DNA of 24,410 nt from Spirogloea muscicola (GCA_009602725.1 WELB01000002.1:456650-481059), one strand, 5' to 3'. Counted from the first letter of the stretch, positions 8,825 to 18,400 are shown. A program made the numbers and translations. Notes: generated from the letters alone by a model not told the origin.

Positions 8825-11800
8825 TTACCCGATGGTACCGATTGACTTAGGAAACGTCAACCCAGCACCAAATGCTTCAAGATTCTGGAGCATCTCAACA
8901 ACCTCAATCATCCTTGGCCTTTGTTTTGGGTTATTGAAGCAGCAAAATAGCCCCGCTTTCAAGGCGCCCCGTATTTCGTCCACTTTCTGGGGGACGAAGG
9001 GAGCTAGCGCCGTATCAACGCACTCCAAAGGCTTCTCATGGCGAAAGCAGGATCGCACCCACGAGATTAAGTTGCCACCAGTTGCAATTTCGGTCTGAAA
9101 GAAAGGGTCAACAGGCCGTTTGCCAGTGACAGTCTCGAGAAGCATCACTCCAAAACTGAAAACATCGCTGTATGTAGTCAGTTGGCCTAGGGCGCAGTCT
9201 GGACCGATATACCCGACTGTACCTGCCCATGTGCATCAGCATGCCGCGTCATGAGGTGCCTCTACCAGCATGTATGAAAACATCCTTCTTGCACGATGGT
9301 AGAGAGGCCTAGATAAAGCTCAATGAACATTAGAGAGCATTAGAGATTACCTGCAGTCATAGTTGACACTTGCGTGTCATGTGCCTGAAAGATCCGTGCA
9401 AGCCCAAAATCCGCCACACATCCTAGACCATGTTCATCCAACAAGGTGTTGCTTGGCTTGACGTCCCTATGCAGCACACGAGGACTGCACTCATGATGCA
9501 GGTACTTAAGCCCAACTGCTGCACCCAATATGACTTTCATCCGTGCAGCCCAGTGATCAAACCCTTTTGGCTTTGGATGCACGCCATTTCCCCCCGTGCA
9601 CCAATTGGTCAAGATTTCCGCCAGGCAAGAAAGGGTAGATGAGGAGCATGCCCGCTTGGCTGTCCCTGGGGATGTACCAGCCCTGTAACCGGACCAATTT
9701 GCGATGTTTGATGCGACTCAGTGTCTCCACCTCAGCTTTCACTGATCTCAGTCCTTGCTTGCTGTCTGCTGGTAGCCTCTTCACTGCATACTTTTGGCCA
9801 TTCTTCATCTGCGCACTGCTCAGCATCTCCAGCTAAATATCTTGTGAGTTCGTGTAAACCATAGTCTGAGGAGAGGCCTGGTCAATTGGCACCAAGGAAA
9901 GCACACCACTGGTAAGTATGGCATTTACTTACCCGTAGACTTTTCCGAAGCCCCCAGTGCCAACTATGAAATTTTCATTGAAGTTCTCAGTTGCATCCAT
10001 GAGCTCCTCGAATGTGAAGGGAGCTTGGAGTCTATCCTGCGTGATGGACATCTCGGAGCAGAAGTGCTCAAAGCTCCGCTTGTCTGGAAAAGTCTTGTCC
10101 TTCCTCTTCTTCCAAGCTAAGCAGCACAGTAGGAGAAGTCCCAGCAACAGGAAGAGAAGGACAACAGCCCCAACAACAACGCCAGCAATTTCTCCCCCTG
10201 ATAAGCTTGGAGCTGTCTTGCAGGCCACATAAGGGCCGCCACATAAGGCGGGATTGCCAGCAAAGGAGCTGCTGTTGAAGTAAGCAATAAGAATGTCTGG
10301 AATAGGCCCATTGAGGTTGTTATTTGAGATGTTGAGGAAGAGACCAAGACTCAAATTAGCAAAGGATGCCGGAATGCTGCCATTGAGGTTATTGTTGGAG
10401 ATATCGAGATAGGTAAGACTCGGCAAGTCGCCAATACCCTCCGGTATGGGCCCGCTGAATGAGTTCCTTGCAGCCGAAAATCTAATGAGATTCCTTAACT
10501 CTCCAATTTCCAGGGGGAGACTGCCAGTTAGGCGGTTGTTGGAAATGTCAAGATTTTGAACGTTTTGCAGACTTCGAATGCTCACAGGTACTCCTCCGGT
10601 CAACTTGTTGTCATTCAGTTTTTTAGTCGATGCCCTGCTTAGGTTGCCAAGCCACTCTGGGAATGGGCCATAGAAATTGTTATTTTCCATCATCAGCTCT
10701 TGCAAGTTTTCCAGGTTGGAGAAGGTTGTCGGTATAGGTCCAGAGAGGTTGTTGCCAGCAAGCCAGAGCTGCTTGAGCAGCACAAGCCTCCACAACTGAG
10801 GCGGCACAAGGCCAGTTAACCTGCCAGTGTTTGGGAGTGAGCCGCTAAGATTGCCAGCTGTGGCTCTTCTGCAAACTATGTATCTGCTGACATGGCATGT
10901 CAGGCAACCTATGGCTGCATAAAAGACTCTGTCATCAGTCAGCTCCTTGCACGGTCCGGGCAGCAACTGTTGCATGAGATATCAAAACAATATAGCAGAG
11001 ATATACGGCTGACACTTGGCTGAGGGCATCTTCGAGCCTACTGGTTGTTGTTGACAGAAAGAACGCTGAGACTGGTGCAGTTCCCCAGCTCAGACGGTAG
11101 AATACCGGTGAAGCTGCAATGCAAGGAAGAGCAAAGCTCACATACCAAGTTGCCAGCATTTGTGCATACAAATTGCAGTCAGCTCCTTTCAAGGTCCGGG
11201 CAGCTACTGTTGCATGAGAAATTTGAACAGTATAAGAGAGATATATGGCTGTCACTTGGCAGAGGGCAGCTTCGAGCCTACTGGTTCTTGTCGACAGAAA
11301 GGAAAGTAAGACTAGTGCAGTTCCCCAGCTCAGATGGCAGAATACCGGTGAAGCTGCAATGCAAGGAAGAGCAAAGCTCACATACCAAGTTGCCAGCATT
11401 TGTGCATACAAATTGCAGTCAGCTCCTTTCAAGGTCCGGGCAGCTACTGTTGCATGAGATATTTGAACAGTATAAGAGAGATATATGGCTGGCACTTGGC
11501 AGAGGGCAGCTTCGAGCCTACTGGTTGTTGTCGACAGAAAGGAAAGTAAGACTAGTGCAGTTCCCCAGCTCAGATGGCAGAATACCGGTGAGGCTGCAAT
11601 GCAAGGAGAAGCAAAGCTCACATACGAAGTCGCGGCTTTCACTAAACACAAATTGCAGTCAGCTCCTTTCAGGTCGGGGCAGCTACTCTTCATCTGCTGC
11701 TCTAAGTACTCTCCTCAATGTTGGTCAAACAAACAGATGCAACCTCACGCAAATACAATCACTTGTCATTGCCTGTTCTGCCACACACTGACACATCATG

Positions 11801-13030
11801 AGAATAGCTGCAGAAAATAGAAGCTGAATTCTCACAGCTCGACATAGCTGCACATATCTTGATGAACTTTTGAGGAGACCTGGACCTGACTAAAGCGCCA
11901 GTTCAGATAGATCTCCCAAAGCGCTGGCAGATTCCCATCACTGCTTGCCAGTGCATGCAGGAGATGCACAGTAGTAGTTGCTGACCTAATCACCATTACA
12001 GAACCTGCTCATCAGAGCATTAAGGCATCTTTGCAATAAGCTGTGCATCTGTAACCCTCAAATATGCCCAACCTTTGGCATGCTGACCTGTTATTGTCGA
12101 GGTAGAGTTCGCCTAGCTGCGGGAGGCTACCCAGCGCCGGAGGGATGGGGCCCGAGAAAGAGTTGTTGGACAATTCCATGTCCACCAGGCTGCCTATATC
12201 GGCAAGCTCTGGTGCCAGCGTGCCGTTTATTTGCCCGTCGTCCAGATAAAGCCCAATCACTCGCCTCCAAGTATGCACCAGCGGCCAGCAGCGAAGAGAG
12301 CTGAGCTTGATCAGATCTTGAGCTCACACTGCAGCTCGCAAGGAGCTCGCAACAATGCTGCTGGCTCAGAAGCCCATCACGGAGCTGTCGCTTGTCCTGT
12401 GGCTGCAGAGGAGGTTGGCCCTGCAGGGTCACGACCTCGACAACGGCGGCCCACTCGGACTAGGCCGGGCTCGGGACGAAGCTCTTGCCTGGAGCCGCCT
12501 GTGTCGTTGCACTTAATGCCGAACCAGTCGCACGGCGTGAGATCGGCGGGGTGCCAGTTGGTGAGGAAGCCGTGGGGGTCGTGGATGATGCCGGCTTTGA
12601 AGGCCAGCAGCGCAGCCTTGTCGGAACTGCGCGGAAGAGGATGACGGGCACTCAGCCGGGGGGGGGGCACACGGATGCCCACGCAGCGCGGGCGCTGGGA
12701 AAGCAAGAAGGAATGCGGCTGCTAATACAGGAAGCGGCCTTGAATGGCAGCCAGGTGCACACAGAAGATGCTCATGACGGAGCCCCAGGCTAAGCACACA
12801 GGCTAGATGTGCAGCCGCAGCAGAAGCCCGACGGCGATGCGGCGGACGAGGGGATAAGAGGGCTCGCAGGCGCAATGTGCTTCCTTTGAGAGAGCCACTT
12901 GATGCTCTATGCGCATATGCATCCTGGCTCAGGAGCAGTCGCTGCACGGACGGGCTGCTCACGCGAGGTCCCCGGCGGCGGAGCCGAGGCGGCTGAGCAG
13001 CGCGACGGCGGCGAGGGCTGCGGCTGCCAT
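8825..13030 (-). CDS. LRR receptor-like kinase, multi-exon, near-complete
   Basis: Predicted plasma-membrane LRR receptor-like Ser/Thr kinase. Exons on the minus strand: 13030-12963 signal peptide; 12626-12489 LRRNT ([19 protein letters not shown]); 12300-12088 two LRRs; 11593-11522, 11353-11282 and 11113-11042 one LRR each; 10820-9933 further LRRs, C-G-G-P-Y, transmembrane helix, juxtamembrane and Gly loop ([11 protein letters not shown]); 9818-9351 kinase core ([21 protein letters not shown]); 9222-8825 C-lobe and stop. Junctions before the kinase core are phase 2 and the last is phase 1. The exons sum to a clean frame of about 795 aa if one base is discounted in the C6 run at 9590-9595 (G6 on the coding strand), the only frame break seen. 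APE reads G-P-D. The start was chosen because this ATG opens a hydrophobic Ala/Leu run ending at a GTGAGC donor. A degenerate LRR-like piece at 11886-11940 is left out. Confidence 0.8.
10936..11695 (-). repeat. 240-bp tandem repeat, three units plus a partial, each with one LRR exon
   Basis: Units start at cagtcagctcc 10936, 11176 and 11416, with a partial fourth from 11656. Each unit holds one 72-nt phase-2 LRR exon on the minus strand (core [13 protein letters not shown]) at 11042-11113, 11282-11353 and 11522-11593, plus 168 nt of intron. The second and third units are nearly identical, suggesting recent duplication; the first is more diverged. Since 240 is a multiple of three, long ORFs run through the array on both strands; these are artefacts. 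Confidence 0.92.
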
Positions 13031-13139
13031 GCTCGCCACGCCCGGACCCGCGGGAGCCCCTCCCGGGCGGCGGCGGAGGCGGGCCCGTGCCAGAGCGGGC
13101 GCCTGGTCAAGACGAAGGGCGCGCACCATTGAGGAAACC

Positions 13140-16100
13140 CGCCCAAGACGGGGCTTCGGAGAAAATGCGTGTATATTAAGAGATGGGGAGGCCATGTGTG
13201 GCCAAGTACAAAGGCAAGCACATTGGACAAATGTACGTCACCTGCTGCTAAGCTGACCCGCTCAGTAACCACGAGTCAGCACATAGAGGTCGCTAGCTGA
13301 CGCTCGAATACCGGACGGCAATTGACTAGCTCTTGTGCCAGCAGCTAAGGCTCGACCAGCTTTCTGATGCAGAGCATACGCCTGAGCTCGTTGCAGACAG
13401 GTTGACACTCGACGTCGCAGAAATGACAGATAGGCTGCCGGCATACCCATCTGGGCTGGGAGCATATCCTCGCGTCGTGCATATCCCAGACTCGCTATGT
13501 TCTCGAGTAGGGTATGGAAGCGAGGACCCAAGCAGCCGAAAGTGTCGATTGCGGCCGGGAGGAGGTGGTCACTGCGGGGGTAGTCTGAGTAGTGTCGGAG
13601 CTTTTTCTGCTCAGCACCTCCCACTGCGTGGCCAGCAATGTGTGTGGAAGCGGAACTCTTGTATGCCTCAGTCACCACCACATCAACCAAAGCTCGTGGG
13701 CCTCCGCCAGGTTGTACACCCACAATGTCCAGGGTGCGACGGTGATGGCCTCCCTGGGAATCCGTGGTGATGGGCATTACATTGCTCACTTCAACGATGG
13801 CGCGGTAGCCGGCGTCGCGCATCAAGCCCGCCAGGGCGTCCCGTAGGAGATTGTGGACGCCCACCACCTCAGGGCCTGTGGGACACCGCAGCATGTGGGT
13901 GGCTAGGTCTCCGCCCTCCGTACGGAAGCCACACTCACACTGAGTTACTCCAATCAGGCAGGTCGGGGGCAGGCCCAGGAACAGCTGGAGAAGCGTCCGG
14001 AATGCTTCAGGGCTGATTTTGAAAGCGTTGTGGATTGCGTGTGTGGTGAGCCAATCCGTTGCCCCAGGCGTTGCGAGCGATGTGAGACGTGCCAGACTCC
14101 TTGGATTGGTCTTGATATCCGGCATCGTCCTCAACGCCTTGCGACGCTCGTCCTCAACTGCCGCAACGAGTCTGGCCTGTGCCGCTTTGTCTGGTGCTTG
14201 AGCAAGCGCTGAGAAGGGGGTGAGGAGGGGTTGTAGGGACGGGAAGGAGCCGAGTGCTGACTCCCGGATGCTCCTCAGTTGTACTTGGAATGCCAAGGAG
14301 CCTTCCTCCACCTCGGCTGCAGGGCCGGCCAGGCAAGGGAAGCGCAAGGGAAGAAGGGAGGCAACCTGGTGCCAGCAACCGAGAAAGGCTGCCTGCGCCG
14401 TCTGTTCAAGTGACCGGCAGCCCAGGCCGCCCATTCGTGTGGGAAGGGATGCCTGCAGGGAGGATGAAGGTGAGGGGAAGGATGGGTGTTGAATCAGGGA
14501 AGCCAGGGTTTGCCGGAGGGAGGTGTCGAACTCCTTGTACAGCTCGCCCACCATGTCCGTTGGGGCGACTGTCCGCTGCAGGTAGCCAGCTCGTTGACCG
14601 ATGCAGCGAGTAAGGATGGCCAGCGCCAGCTGCGGATCTCCGAGGAGGGGAAGGGAGGGAAGGGGGGCAAGGTGTTGCTGCAGGCGTTCACGCAAGTCCT
14701 CCGCAATGTGGGATGGTGTGCCAAGGGGAACTTTGAGAACAGCCAGCCCATTGGCAGGGGTCTGGCAGCCTGGTGGGAGCTGGAGGTTGGTGGGGAGGGG
14801 GCGTGGTGACCATGCCACGTTCTTGGTGGGGCAGACCCGCAGGCCCATTGTGCTCAGTTCGTGTACGAGCAAGGGATAAGCCGCCATGACTTCTGACGGT
14901 GGGCCGACGATATGTGTGTCGTCTGCATAGGAGGGGAAGAGGAGGTTCGGGTGCAGGCTTTGGGTGCGCCGTAGTGCTCGGGAATGTGCCAAGGCGAAAA
15001 GTATGGGGCTGAGGGGATCTCCCTGGCGTGTGCCAGTTGTGGACCATAAGGTCGTCCAAGACTCCTCCGAACGCCACAGCAGCCGCCCTGGCCGGCCATA
15101 GGCCATGAGGAAATAGGGGATTAAGGAGGGGAAGTGATCACGCAGCTCCTCCATGATGGCGTTGCGCTCCACAGTGTTGAATGCATTGGCTATGTCCAAT
15201 CCAAGGACCATGTGTGATGGGTTGACATCCAGCGCTGCGCGGATCCCGTGGACGAGGGCCTCTGCCCCGCAGGACATGCCAGCACCAAATTGGTGGGGTG
15301 CAAAATGGGTGGACAGCTGGGACTTTAGCTCGCCGCACAAAGCCTTGGTCACCAGCCGCATTATTACTTCTGTCATGGCGATGGGCCTGACACCACCTGA
15401 CGGCTTGGCCAGGGCCAGCAGGTGGCTGGAGTTGAGAGCGTCGGCGATGCGGGGGGGGATGGTGGCTCTGGTGATGTGCCGGCAGGTGGAGAGGAGCAGA
15501 GAGAAGCTTCTTTCGTCTCCATTTTGGAAGATGTCCCGTAGGTGCTCGAAGAGCCATCCAGAAGGGCCTCCAGACACCATTCGGGGGGCTTTGGTGAGGG
15601 CCGTGCGGAGCGCATCTGCTGAAAGTTCAAGAGGAGTGGGGAGCTCGCCAACCCAGGGCTCAAGAGGGTGCTGAGGAGGAGGATGCAGCTGGCGCAAGGT
15701 GGCTTCAGTGGCCTCATTGTTTGCTGCCAAGGGGTCGGGGCAGAGGGCCTGAGCGGCTCGAGAGAGCTCTCCTGCTCTGCCAAAGCGTCTTGCACGCGCT
15801 AGGTTGCCAATCATGGACTGTTGAGAGGGCTGGTTGCGGGTGCCTCCACGTGCACGTCGTTCTGAGAGCGCGACCCGAGCGGCTGCTGCACGCTGCTGAG
15901 CCAGCTCCTCCCACTTGCCGCTGGCGAAGCGAGCCAATCTGTCCTGAAGGCATTTGCGGCCACCAACGCCAAAGGAGGGAAGAGGGCCAAGCACGAGCTT
16001 GGGGAAGAGCAGGTACAGCGCCCAGGCCGCCTCGTCCAGAGGGTCAGCTTCCACGCGTGAGAGGATGGGCGTCAGCACCTTGCAGCACCCACGTCGTGCC

Positions 16101-17130
16101 CACTTGGGAATGTGGCGGAGGTTGTGGAGCCCGTCGGGGATGAGGAGGGGAAGGAGGTCCACTGTTGCTGCCCAGTGCCAGCTCTCGGGAGAGGGAGGTG
16201 GTGGAGGACGGGCTGAGCCCGGCAGGTGCGACGTTGCTGCCTGCTCTTCGCGGTTTCGTTGGTTCTGGCATGAACGAGCATGGACTGGCAATCCTCTTGG
16301 GCGGTAACGGCGCTGGCAGCCCGGACAGGGGACCCGCGTGGCTGGGGCTTCTCCGAGGCCAGTGCGGGCTGGGCGCTGTTGAGAAGAGCGGCCCTGCCGA
16401 CGGCGACCGGGTCCAGGGCGGCTTCCGGCTTGATGACAGCTTTCCACAACCCGCGCAGGCGGCGGCGGAGGTAGAGGTAACAGAGGAGGTAGAGGGAGCA
16501 ACGGTGGCGGCTCCGGAGCGGGCACTGGGGGATGAACTGGAGAGTGCAAGGGTGGAGCTGGGGGGGGAGAGGGACGGAGCAGAGCCAACAAACTCAAAGG
16601 CCGCCAGGTGGGGGAATCACTTGATCGTGGTGGGCTGACGACAATGCCAACTCGCGGGTCCATGTTCGGAGTTTCGGAGTCTGCATCCGAGGTGGCCGAG
16701 CTTGGATGTGCAAGCAGCTGGGCTTGCTCGACAGGCGCAGACACTCCGACGCCAAGGAACTCGGGCTCCGGTGTCGACGTTGATGTCGTGGTCGCCACAG
16801 GCGTGCGCACAATCTGAGGGCTGCGACCCTCGCTCGCGGCGGCCTCCGCACCCGCTGGAGCAGGGGGAGGGAGAGGAGCTGGAGGGGCCGCTGGGAGGAT
16901 GGGCAGGGTGGCCCCTGACGCAGTGGCGGCCCTCGACGCAGCAGTCGTGCTGCGGGTGCCGTAAGAGCGAGCGGCGCGCCGAAGCGAAGAGCTGCGCGAG
17001 CCGCCTCGGCTCTTAGCAGCCCCCAGCATGGCGTCGGGGCCGGCGGGGGCGCTGGCGCACGCGAGTCAGCGGGCAGCGGACGGCGGCGGCGGCGGCGGCG
17101 GCCGCGGACGGCGGCGGGGAGGGTGGGGAG
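13140..17130 (-). mobile_element. Full-length R2-like (restriction-like endonuclease) non-LTR retrotransposon
   Basis: A single large ORF (13262-17029) is followed by a 3' UTR of at least 120 nt (13261 down to about 13140) that is shared with the truncated copy at 8220-8480. The 5' part upstream of the ATG is a GC-rich GCC/GGC-repeat leader (about 17030-17120). Beyond about 17140 the window's common repeat text begins, so the 5' edge lies between. I could not identify target-site duplications or a poly(A) tail. The element is clearly more GC-rich than the flanking kinase genes and carries no internal stop. Confidence 0.8.
13262..17029 (-). CDS. Reverse transcriptase / endonuclease polyprotein, R2-like, 1255 aa
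   Basis: This is the single protein of the element, expected to nick target DNA and prime reverse transcription there. In order: a Pro/Ala/Ser-rich N-terminus (about 1-225); a C-x2-C-x11-H-x3-C finger (C235, C238, H250, C254); the reverse transcriptase, with R-P-I near 548-550, motif A L-G-L-D-I-A-N-A-F (D612), motif B G-T-R-Q-G-D-P-L-S-P (666-675) and motif C Y-A-D-D (701-704); a thumb region; a second Cys/His motif C-E-C-G...H-M-L-R-C (1031-1049); and a PD-(D/E)xK-like segment (R-T-L-D-I-V about 1098-1103, L-V-D-V-V-V-T 1114-1120, K-K-L-R-H-Y 1142-1147). Finger, RT, Cys/His motif and C-terminal endonuclease in one ORF is the R2-group layout. It ends S-D-L-Y-V-L-T-R-G-Y. All catalytic residues I looked for are present and the ORF is unbroken. 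Confidence 0.88.
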   Translation of the reverse strand: MLGAAKSRGGSRSSSLRRAARSYGTRSTTAASRAATASGATLPILPAAPPAPLPPPAPAGAEAAASEGRSPQIVRTPVATTTSTSTPEPEFLGVGVSAPVEQAQLLAHPSSATSDADSETPNMDPRVGIVVSPPRSSDSPTWRPLSLLALLRPSPPPAPPLHSPVHPPVPAPEPPPLLPLPPLLPLPPPPPARVVESCHQAGSRPGPGRRRQGRSSQQRPARTGLGEAPATRVPCPGCQRRYRPRGLPVHARSCQNQRNREEQAATSHLPGSARPPPPPSPESWHWAATVDLLPLLIPDGLHNLRHIPKWARRGCCKVLTPILSRVEADPLDEAAWALYLLFPKLVLGPLPSFGVGGRKCLQDRLARFASGKWEELAQQRAAAARVALSERRARGGTRNQPSQQSMIGNLARARRFGRAGELSRAAQALCPDPLAANNEATEATLRQLHPPPQHPLEPWVGELPTPLELSADALRTALTKAPRMVSGGPSGWLFEHLRDIFQNGDERSFSLLLSTCRHITRATIPPRIADALNSSHLLALAKPSGGVRPIAMTEVIMRLVTKALCGELKSQLSTHFAPHQFGAGMSCGAEALVHGIRAALDVNPSHMVLGLDIANAFNTVERNAIMEELRDHFPSLIPYFLMAYGRPGRLLWRSEESWTTLWSTTGTRQGDPLSPILFALAHSRALRRTQSLHPNLLFPSYADDTHIVGPPSEVMAAYPLLVHELSTMGLRVCPTKNVAWSPRPLPTNLQLPPGCQTPANGLAVLKVPLGTPSHIAEDLRERLQQHLAPLPSLPLLGDPQLALAILTRCIGQRAGYLQRTVAPTDMVGELYKEFDTSLRQTLASLIQHPSFPSPSSSLQASLPTRMGGLGCRSLEQTAQAAFLGCWHQVASLLPLRFPCLAGPAAEVEEGSLAFQVQLRSIRESALGSFPSLQPLLTPFSALAQAPDKAAQARLVAAVEDERRKALRTMPDIKTNPRSLARLTSLATPGATDWLTTHAIHNAFKISPEAFRTLLQLFLGLPPTCLIGVTQCECGFRTEGGDLATHMLRCPTGPEVVGVHNLLRDALAGLMRDAGYRAIVEVSNVMPITTDSQGGHHRRTLDIVGVQPGGGPRALVDVVVTEAYKSSASTHIAGHAVGGAEQKKLRHYSDYPRSDHLLPAAIDTFGCLGPRFHTLLENIASLGYARREDMLPAQMGMPAAYLSFLRRRVSTCLQRAQAYALHQKAGRALAAGTRASQLPSGIRASASDLYVLTRGY

Positions 17131-17134
17131 CCTG

Positions 17135-17420
17135 AAGAAGATTCGGAGAGCACCCAGTGGCCACTTGAGTCGCTGTGTGCCTCGATGGGCGAGCCCTTTT
17201 CTTCTTAGAAAGAAAGAGCTCGCTCTTCTTAACGCTTCTCTGCCCTCTGGTTATTCTGCGAAAGACGCTTCCAGGCTTAGGCTAGAATTGGCCTCCCTTT
17301 CAATTTCATGCGCACCGCGCGCCTTCTCTCTTCCAGGAGAGGGCGGTGGCTGGGAGAAGTGGCTCTCCCAATGGGGGCAAGGGCTGTGAAAAGCCAGCCC
17401 GAAAGAGTGGGAGAGGCCAG
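17135..17420. repeat. Dispersed repeat cluster including an antisense hairpin module
   Basis: 17143-17172 repeats the text acccagtggccacttgagtcgctgtgtgc seen at 1085-1112 and 21108-21135. 17185-17200 has atgggcgagcccttttcttctt. 17279-17331 is identical to the reverse complement of 7218-7270. 17352-17408 (gggagaagtggctctcccaatgggggcaaggg...) is the antisense of the module at 1260-1310 and is repeated at 20740-20790. No gene is seen. Confidence 0.65.
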
Positions 17421-17765
17421 CCCTGTATTCTGACTTGCACTTGCTGACTAGAGGGTATTGAGCGCCCACTTGCTGACGTCTTGGAGACCAGTATCGTACT
17501 TTTTGCGCCATCCGGCCCTTTCAGGCCTTGTTACATACCTTTGGGCTGGACTCTCACAGCCACCGCCGTAAATTGGAAGAGCTGTTTCCTGCTGGCATTT
17601 CACAGCCGATTCTTTCATATCAGCAGCCGCTTTCTTTCCTTGCGGCCCCTTTGGACCTTTGTCAACTTCGGGCTGGCTGTTCAGCCCTTGCCCCCGTTGG
17701 GAAAGCCACTTTCCACCCTACTTTTTTTGGGAAGCGCGTACTCTCTCCCTACCCACTCCTTGACT
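17421..17765 (+). mobile_element. 3' end of an R2-like element with hairpin-rich 3' UTR
   Basis: tctgacttgcacttgctgac through tga at about 17428-17462 encodes S-D-L-H-L-L-T-R-G-Y-stop, the family's terminal peptide. The 3' UTR then holds two hairpin modules (about 17548-17570 and 17668-17690) and the segment catttcacagccgattctttc ... cagcagccgctttc at 17598-17640, which resembles 965-1010. The coding part upstream is lost, so this is a severely 5'-truncated copy. Confidence 0.65.
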
Positions 17766-17774
17766 TTTCGGAGA

Positions 17775-18010
17775 CTCTTAACGCTGGGCATGCGGTCGCT
17801 GTGGCGGCCCGCGGCAAAGAACGGAAATATGCAGATCACCCGCCTGCCGACGAATCCGCAGCCCTGGCCATCGATGTCCACGGGGCCTATGGCCGTGGCT
17901 GGCTGGACCTCCTCCAGCGGCTTGCCCAGCAGGCCATCGAGCGGCGGCCGGGTCTGCCAGGGGGGCTGCCCGGCTTCGACCGGCTGGCTCCCTGGCCCAG
18001 GTATGCGGGA
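17775..18010 (+). mobile_element. Fragment of an R2-like endonuclease domain
   Basis: One open frame reads A-G-H-A-V-A-V-A-A-R-G-K-E-R-K-Y-A-D-H and then A-L-A-I-D-V-H-G-A-Y-G-R-G-W. This aligns with the end of the endonuclease region of the intact protein (A-V-G-G-A-E-Q-K-K-L-R-H-Y-S-D-Y then A-A-I-D-T-F-G-C-L-G). It is a diverged, GC-rich fragment with neither RT nor the terminal S-D-L...R-G-Y peptide. It may be from another subfamily than its neighbours. The sequence after about 18010 is unrelated. Confidence 0.6.
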
Positions 18011-18400
18011 TGCGGCTCTTGTCGTGCTACATGGTGTCGGTTGCGAGTTGACGTCGATAGGACAGATGTGTGTGTAATGTAGGTGACAACATTGAATCCA
18101 CGTGACCGGCAACGCCAACCTTATGAAAGGAAAAGAGAAAACGAGAAATTTGCATATTGCTAAGTTAGAAATGGAATAGATAGTGTAATGTCGAAATGAG
18201 AAGGTCACTGGAGCTTGTGATGGATGATTTCCAGTTTATAGTACAGAGGCAGCGGAAACACCAAGCAATGATAGCGATGCAAGGACTAGATCCGAAACTG
18301 ATGTCCAATAGCCGTCACCTTGACAGTATCAGTGACAGTATCGGTCTTTGAAATAGTAACGGAATCTTTGAGAACGCCCTACTACGGGCTCAAACAGAAC
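18011..18400. other. Stretch without a recognised gene, possible LTR-like sequence
   Basis: AT-richer text with no convincing ORF. Read on the minus strand it lies downstream of the 35-bp repeats, where a gag ORF would begin by analogy with 23772, but none is seen. A TATA-like string (tactataaactgg, minus strand, near 18240) is present; its use as a promoter is speculation. Confidence 0.35.

Noticed and set aside
10935-11693. Long minus-strand ORF of about 250 aa through the 240-bp array
   Set aside because: It arises because 240 is a multiple of three. It runs through LRR introns and the plausible exons are in another frame with good splice sites.
11045-11791. Long plus-strand ORF of about 248 aa with an internal 80-aa repeat
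   Set aside because: It is antisense to the LRR exons and exists only because of the same 240-nt period; no domain is seen.
11886-11940. Extra LRR exon in the minus kinase ([11 protein letters not shown])
   Set aside because: It looks LRR-derived and has a plausible donor, but it is 55 nt long, not a multiple of three, and would break the frame; treated as a decayed exon.
15153-16638. Several 100-170 aa plus-strand ORFs opposite the RT gene
   Set aside because: They are shadows of a long GC-rich coding region; the minus-strand ORF has all RT motifs.
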